Shown here one piece after another: positions 7,243 through 10,922 of a DNA stretch of 10,922 bases. The position numbers and the translations under genes were made by a program. The DNA is taken from assembly GCA_025462785.1 (NCBI GenBank), contig JAOAPG010000022.1:1-10922 (forward strand), written 5' to 3'. The notes under the pieces are model-generated. The model did no database searches. It was not told the DNA's origin and worked only from the letters and a program-made list of their open reading frames with translations. Positions within the stretch are counted from its first letter, which is position 1; every line of letters starts with the position of its first letter. This DNA is from Acidobacteriaceae bacterium. GTDB taxonomy: Bacteria; Acidobacteriota; Terriglobia; Terriglobales; Acidobacteriaceae.

Positions 7243-7875
7243 ATGCGTGTAAACATCAATCTCGCCAGTCATCCATACGAGGATGTGCGCAATTTCTGGT
7301 TGCGTTGGGGCGGAGCGCTGGCTGGAATCGGTATTCTTACGTTAATTCTGCTGTATTTGACATTTACCGGATACGCAGATGCGCGTAAAGATCGCGACCT
7401 GATCCGTCAACGGCAAACGCAGATTGCCGACCGGGATCGGGAAAGCGCCCAGGCGCAGGCTCTCCTGAATCTTCCCCAGAACCGCAGCACACGCGACCGC
7501 TCGCAATTCCTGAACGATCTTTTCGAGCGTAAGGCGTTCTCCTGGACCAGAGTCTTCGAAGATTTGGAACGCGTTATGCCTGCACGGATGCATGTTGTTT
7601 CCATTCACCCGGAGACGAATACCGATAATCAACTCGAGCTCAAGTTAGTCGTGGGCGGGGATTCTCATGAACACGCGCTTGAACTGGTCAGGAAAATGGA
7701 AGCTTCGCCGCGGTTCAGGCGTACATACATCGAAAAAGAGCACTTCCCTCTTCCCGGTCAGAACGTCACGGATGCGGTGGAGTTCGACATCATGGCGGTT
7801 TATGTTCCTGAAACCGGGGTTTCTGAGAATAGGGCTGCTGAAATGAAAAGTTCGGATCACGGAGGTGCTCAATAA
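7243..7875 (+). CDS. pilN: PilN-like inner-membrane assembly protein
   Basis: PilN is a bitopic inner-membrane protein. Its cytoplasmic tail binds PilM and its periplasmic domain pairs with PilO; the pair equals the periplasmic half of GspL with GspM. The 210-aa protein begins with the PilM-binding type of tail (VNINLASHPYED, 3-14). One membrane helix follows (about 22-43), then a charged coiled-coil stretch (about 46-75), then a ferredoxin-like periplasmic domain (about 100-188: FEDLERVMPARMHVVSIHP, with a second half LELKLVVGGD and a helix HALELVRKMEAS). The start lies one base after the pilM stop and no ribosome-binding site is visible. Translational coupling is likely. The last codons contain the ribosome-binding site of pilO. 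Confidence 0.88.
   Translation: MRVNINLASHPYEDVRNFWLRWGGALAGIGILTLILLYLTFTGYADARKDRDLIRQRQTQIADRDRESAQAQALLNLPQNRSTRDRSQFLNDLFERKAFSWTRVFEDLERVMPARMHVVSIHPETNTDNQLELKLVVGGDSHEHALELVRKMEASPRFRRTYIEKEHFPLPGQNVTDAVEFDIMAVYVPETGVSENRAAEMKSSDHGGAQ
7861..7866 (+). promoter_or_regulatory. Ribosome-binding site of pilO inside the end of pilN
   Basis: GGAGGT is eight bases before the ATG at 7875, inside the final pilN codons that encode Gly-Gly. The pilN stop TAA and the pilO ATG share one base (TAATG). This is the strongest ribosome-binding site in the cluster and supports the chosen pilO start. Confidence 0.8.
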
Positions 7876-8441
7876 TGCCCGACCTCCGGCAAACCCGGCA
7901 AAAGCTGAAAATCGCAATCGGATCTCTGCTTGTAGTGGACGCGGCTGCTGTAGCTTTGCTTTTTTCACCACTTATTGGATCGCAACACTCCCGTGATGAG
8001 CAGATGAACCAGCTCTGGAAGGAACTGCAGCAGAAAACACGGCAGGTTGAGCCACTAAGGGGTTTGGACAAGAAAATCCCCATTGCCAAACAGCAAATTG
8101 ACGACTTTTATCAGAACCGCTTTGCCTCAGAAACTTCGACTGTGTCCGCCGATCTCGGTAAGCTTGCTGCTGATAGTGGCGTAAAACTGGCCGGAGTTAC
8201 TTACTCGCAAAAGAACACTGACGACAAGGAGAATGCGAATATAGAAGCCGTCGACTTGGATCGGATGACTATCGATGCTGACTTGTCCGGCGACTACTTA
8301 CAGGTGATGCACTTCATCAATTCTCTGGAGAGAAGCCGCTTGTTCTTTTTAGTGGATAGCGTGCAAATAGGCAGTGATCAAGGTGGCATCATCAAACTAC
8401 GCATGCACCTGGAAACGTATTTAAAGACTACGAGCACGTAA
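7875..8441 (+). CDS. pilO: PilO-like inner-membrane assembly protein
   Basis: PilO pairs with PilN in the inner membrane and extends to PilP/GspC and the secretin. It is 188 aa, with a short basic cytoplasmic tail (1-11), one membrane helix (about 12-33), a periplasmic coiled coil (about 38-80) and a ferredoxin-like domain (about 90-185). The stretch LSGDYLQVMHFINSLERSRLF (137-157) is the most family-like part: the usual G-x-Y-x-x-x-x-x-F-x-x-x-L-E pattern followed by a hydrophobic strand. It overlaps pilN by one base, and the next gene starts five bases after its stop, so all three are surely co-transcribed. Confidence 0.88.
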   Translation: MPDLRQTRQKLKIAIGSLLVVDAAAVALLFSPLIGSQHSRDEQMNQLWKELQQKTRQVEPLRGLDKKIPIAKQQIDDFYQNRFASETSTVSADLGKLAADSGVKLAGVTYSQKNTDDKENANIEAVDLDRMTIDADLSGDYLQVMHFINSLERSRLFFLVDSVQIGSDQGGIIKLRMHLETYLKTTST

Positions 8442-8446
8442 GCACC

Positions 8447-9043
8447 GTGAAAATAGGAAACGAAAATCGGACGAAGATGATCGCAGCTACTGTGCTAATG
8501 GTGCTTGCGGTCCTGCTGATCGGGCGAATGTTGTTCAGCTCAGGGGATACTTCCTCGGTGGCTGCGACCTCATCACCCGCCGCCTCGTCCTTGCCCGTTG
8601 CACCTCCGGCTCGTGTTGTGCACGTGAGACCGGGCGCGCAACAAAAGGCCGCGCACGTGGCTCGCTCGCTGGATCCTACGTTGAGATACGACTGGCTGAA
8701 GGCCAGTGAAGATACGGAGTATCGGGGCAAAGGAAGAAACATATTCCGGGCTGAAGCGGAGATTCCAAAAATCATTCAGCCCCCAGTAACTTCTCAAAAA
8801 GCTCCGGACTCGCCAGCGCCACCACCTCCGCCTCCACCTATTAACATTAAATTCTTTGGATTTGCCAACAAGCCGGGTGAATCCAAAAAAATCTTTCTTT
8901 CGCAAGGCGAAGATGTATTTATTGCAGCTGAAGGAGACATCGTCGATCGGCGTTACAAAGTACTGCGCATTACCCCTATGTCAGTGGAAATCGAAGATGT
9001 TCTCAACAATAACAGGCAGAGTATTCCCCTGACACAAGGTTAA
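8447..9043 (+). CDS. PilP/GspC-like membrane-anchored protein with Pro-rich linker
   Basis: Proteins in this position connect the PilN/PilO complex to the outer-membrane secretin. The 198-aa product has a signal anchor at about 11-30. A Ser/Ala/Pro-rich spacer covers about 31-72. A conserved-looking block LDPTLRYDWLKASEDTEYRG to GRNIF (75-100) follows, then a Pro-rich linker with seven consecutive prolines (125-131). The C-terminal beta domain covers about 132-198 (INIKFFGFAN, IFLSQGEDVFIAAEGDIV, YKVLRITPMSVEIED). That domain has the strand order of the PilP/GspC homology region, but similarity is judged by eye only. It lacks the lipoprotein cysteine of typical PilP, so the anchor is GspC-like. 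Start GTG 8447 follows pilO by five bases with no good ribosome-binding site. ATG 8477 (residue 11) is an alternative that would leave almost no cytoplasmic tail. Confidence 0.75.
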   Translation: MKIGNENRTKMIAATVLMVLAVLLIGRMLFSSGDTSSVAATSSPAASSLPVAPPARVVHVRPGAQQKAAHVARSLDPTLRYDWLKASEDTEYRGKGRNIFRAEAEIPKIIQPPVTSQKAPDSPAPPPPPPPINIKFFGFANKPGESKKIFLSQGEDVFIAAEGDIVDRRYKVLRITPMSVEIEDVLNNNRQSIPLTQG

Positions 9044-9092
9044 GAACGGCACTTGGTGCACTGCGCACCGTGTCGTCAAGGCGATCAAAGAG

Positions 9093-10121
9093 ATGTTGTC
9101 GAATTCTCCAATTCAAACGCGCGTCCGCCGAAAACGCGAATCGCAGCGCGGCTATATTCTCATTACACTGCTTTTGTTCGTAGCCTTGCTCGCGATCGCC
9201 GCCGCAACAATTGTGCCCACGATTACTTTCCAAATTAAGCGGGACCGCGAAGAGGAAATGATTCATCGCGGGGTTCAATATACGCGCGCGGTGAGAAGAT
9301 ACTTCAAGAAATTTGGACGCTACCCGACGCGCATAGAAGATTTGGTGACAACCAATAATGTTCACTATCTGCGCAAGGCCTATAAAGACCCGATTACTGG
9401 GAAGGACTTCAAGCTGCTGCATATGAGCGACATCCAAATGACGTTTTTGGGCGGCGGAAGCTTTCCTCCAAATGGCATGACAGGGAATCCGGGCGCGGCC
9501 GCCGGAGCCGGGTTCGCCCCAGCAGCGGCGGTTGGTGCGGTAGCCGCTGCCGGACAAGGCACTGCGCAACCAAACCTCAACCCAGCCCAATCGGGGAACA
9601 ACTCGGACCAACCGGACGCACAAGCTTCTCCCGGCGACGACACCCCAGGAGGTGCGGACATAGCCGGCGGTGGATCTGCGGATGCCTCCAGCTCAAGCAG
9701 CTCGGGCAATGCAGGCAAGCCGAGTTCCGGCAGTCAGGGTGGCTTTGGAAGTCCATCGGCTCAGACGTTTGGTGGAGGGCCAATCGTCGGCGTTGCCAGC
9801 GCCAGCAAAGCCAAGACCATTCGAGTGTTCAACAAGAAAGATCACTACGATAAATGGCAATTTTATTACGATCCAAGTAGCGATCGTGGCGGCCTGATAA
9901 CGACTCCTAACCAGCCACCGCTAATGCAGGGATCTCAGGTTGGACAACCGATAAATGGGCAGACGCAAAATGGACAGCCTGGAACCGGTATTTCGGGCAA
10001 TGGACAACCAAATAGCTTTGGGAATGCCAGCAGCTTTGGCGGGAACGCGAACCAACCTACTTCCCCAGGCACTCAATCACCTGCGCAACAGCCTGAACAA
10101 ACGCCCGATCAGCAGCAGTAA
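9093..10121 (+). CDS. GspG-like pseudopilin with long low-complexity insert and tail
   Basis: This is a predicted type IV pilin-like protein, assembled by the GspE/GspF pair after cleavage by a prepilin peptidase. It is 342 aa, more than twice a normal GspG (about 140). A basic leader (1-20, ending ESQRG) precedes the hydrophobic helix YILITLLLFVALLAIAAATI (21-40). A GspG-like segment follows: AVRRYFKKFGRYPTRIEDL (66-84) and YKDPITGKDFKLL (97-109). Residues about 121-229 are Gly/Ala/Ser/Pro-rich and probably disordered. A folded-looking stretch TIRVFNKKDHYDKWQFYYDP (242-261) then precedes a Gly/Asn/Gln/Pro-rich tail (265-342). The mature protein would begin with Tyr instead of Phe and has Thr at position 5 instead of Glu. 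ATG 9093 has only AAGG eleven bases upstream. The gene is 49 bases after the PilP/GspC-like gene. Major versus minor pseudopilin cannot be told from sequence. Confidence 0.85.
   Translation: MLSNSPIQTRVRRKRESQRGYILITLLLFVALLAIAAATIVPTITFQIKRDREEEMIHRGVQYTRAVRRYFKKFGRYPTRIEDLVTTNNVHYLRKAYKDPITGKDFKLLHMSDIQMTFLGGGSFPPNGMTGNPGAAAGAGFAPAAAVGAVAAAGQGTAQPNLNPAQSGNNSDQPDAQASPGDDTPGGADIAGGGSADASSSSSSGNAGKPSSGSQGGFGSPSAQTFGGGPIVGVASASKAKTIRVFNKKDHYDKWQFYYDPSSDRGGLITTPNQPPLMQGSQVGQPINGQTQNGQPGTGISGNGQPNSFGNASSFGGNANQPTSPGTQSPAQQPEQTPDQQQ
9453..9779 (+). repeat. Low-complexity coding segment inside the pseudopilin
   Basis: This segment encodes residues 121-229, dominated by Gly, Ala, Ser, Pro, Asn, Gln and Asp, with a run of Ser near 199-204. 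It splits the GspG-like N-terminal half from the DKWQFYYDP segment. The repetition is compositional, with no exact unit. Confidence 0.6.
9933..10055 (+). repeat. Degenerate NGQ/GQP and SFG-type repeats in the pseudopilin tail
   Basis: The encoded tail carries repeated short units: GQP at 284-286, 294-296 and 304-306, NGQ at 288-290, 293-295 and 303-305, and SFGN/SFGG at 308-311 and 314-317. At DNA level AGCTTTGG occurs twice about 20 bases apart (near 10014 and 10032). Such repeats can change length by slippage. Confidence 0.5.
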
Positions 10122-10158
10122 CCTCCTATAGAGACCGTTCAATTACAATGGGCGGGAA

Positions 10159-10922
10159 ATGCCGCTACGAAGTCTTTCATTTGCGGTTTTCTTAGCGTGT
10201 CTGTGGTTCCCACGAAACGCATCTGCGCCAGCTCCCGAATCCCCCAAACCGATCCGGACGATCGATTTGAAAAGCGAATTTTGCGCTGAGGACCTTCAGC
10301 AATACAACATCCCTGTGGCAAGCACCGACTTCGTTTCAGATGACGAATTGCTCGTCTACACCGTATGCCGTATCAGTAGCACAGTTCCAGCGACTCGCGA
10401 CAAGTTTCAAGCCACCGACCCTTACCACCTAAAAGCCGTCATCATCAATCTCAAGAACGGCGAAATTGAGCGGCGCTTTAATTGGCCCACGCATGGCAAA
10501 GGGTCTGGAGTCCGGGTCACGCACGCAGGAGATCTTCTTCTGCATCGGGACAATGTGCTGGAATTGCTTTCCATGGAAGGACGGCTGATTCAAAGCTTGC
10601 AGATTGCCAAGATGAGCCTAGACGACAATACCTTCGTCTCGGTGTCTCCAACTATCGACACTATTGCAGTTTCCCAAGGCTCGGAAACAGCAGAAGGACC
10701 TCCTGTAACCAGCGCGGCAGTTTATAACTCACGCAACTTACAATTGCTGCAGCACTGGGAGGATAATGCAGACGTGCGGAGCATAGGAGCATCAACAGGA
10801 TGGATAGTACGAAGTGCCACCGGAAACAGATTACTGGTCATACGCAAACTCTCCACGGGACCATGGAAGACGCTTCTCAAAGAAAGCACCGCTTCTATCG
10901 GCGTCCCAGTGTTTATCGATGA
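10159..10922 (+). CDS. Exported protein of unknown function, possibly propeller-like (3' end outside the window)
   Basis: The frame is open from ATG 10159 to the window edge (254 codons seen). The product begins with a signal peptide: a basic start MPLR, a hydrophobic core at about 6-17, and probable cleavage after NASA (20-23). The rest shows alternating short beta strands with turns such as FVSDDELLVYTV (58-69), AVIINLKNGEIERRF (93-107), THAGDLLLHRDNVLELLSMEGRL (121-143) and TIDTIAVSQGS (166-176). This resembles the blade pattern of WD40/quinoprotein-type beta-propellers, but no diagnostic motif is present. Two cysteines (42 and 70) could form a disulphide. I do not recognise the family. 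It is not secretin-like in the part visible. The start has no good ribosome-binding site; the upstream ATG at 10148 is in another frame and stops at once. The gap of 37 bases to the pseudopilin suggests the same transcript. Confidence 0.75.
   Translation, partial: MPLRSLSFAVFLACLWFPRNASAPAPESPKPIRTIDLKSEFCAEDLQQYNIPVASTDFVSDDELLVYTVCRISSTVPATRDKFQATDPYHLKAVIINLKNGEIERRFNWPTHGKGSGVRVTHAGDLLLHRDNVLELLSMEGRLIQSLQIAKMSLDDNTFVSVSPTIDTIAVSQGSETAEGPPVTSAAVYNSRNLQLLQHWEDNADVRSIGASTGWIVRSATGNRLLVIRKLSTGPWKTLLKESTASIGVPVFID

Noticed and set aside
9053..9238. 61-codon plus-strand frame overlapping the start of the pseudopilin
   Set aside because: It overlaps the pseudopilin leader and helix in another frame, and its product is Arg-rich without any domain.
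10159..10922. Reading the exported protein at the right edge as a lipoprotein or as the N-terminus of a secretin
   Set aside because: The cysteine at residue 14 follows Phe-Leu-Ala inside the hydrophobic core, which is not a lipobox. The strand pattern has none of the secretin N-domain features I would expect.
1..10922. A defence system, CRISPR array, prophage or transposon
   Set aside because: No spaced direct repeats, transposase, integrase, nuclease or phage protein was seen. All genes fit a methyltransferase, a phosphoesterase and a secretion/pilus cluster plus one unknown exported protein.

Overview
The window (about 50% GC) looks like a chromosomal segment from a diderm bacterium. The best guess is Acidobacteriota (class Terriglobia or a relative). 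I infer this from remembered resemblance of the LolA, PilM/N/O and pseudopilin proteins to that phylum's sets; no search was run. There are no tRNA, rRNA, CRISPR or insertion sequences. Ten protein-coding genes fill almost all of it.

Left part (1-2449). A class I SAM-dependent methyltransferase, open at the left edge, reads rightward and ends in a 16-bp perfect hairpin (684-725). Facing it is a leftward gene for a secreted phosphoesterase of the phospholipase C / acid phosphatase family. The Shine-Dalgarno places its start at GTG 2309, which gives 520 aa rather than the longest open frame of 573 aa. The region 2310-2449 separates it from the divergent rightward cluster. It holds a candidate leftward promoter and an imperfect dyad that could hide the phosphoesterase ribosome-binding site.

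Main cluster (2450-10121). All genes read rightward: a periplasmic LolA-like lipoprotein carrier, GspF/PilC platform protein, GspE/PilB ATPase, PilM, PilN, PilO, a PilP/GspC-like anchored protein, and a GspG-like pseudopilin with long low-complexity insertions. This is most of the inner-membrane machine of a type II secretion or type IV pilus-like system. ATPase and platform protein drive assembly of pseudopilin. The PilM-PilN-PilO trio (equivalent to GspL plus GspM) links the ATPase to the periplasm, and the PilP/GspC-like protein would contact a secretin. pilM, pilN, pilO and the PilP-like gene are packed within 1 to 5 bases of each other. Gaps of about 120 bases precede gspF and pilM, so internal promoters are possible. 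No secretin, prepilin peptidase or PilT is in the window.

Right edge (10159-10922). A rightward gene for an exported protein with a propeller-like strand pattern runs off the end, only 37 bases after the pseudopilin. It has no recognised family.

Most of the window is a recognisable secretion/pilus locus rather than a new system. The parts that merit attention are the pseudopilin that lacks Glu5 and carries long disordered segments, the ATPase lacking the usual c-di-GMP-binding N-terminal half, the LolA partner gene, the secreted phosphoesterase as possible cargo, and the unidentified exported protein.
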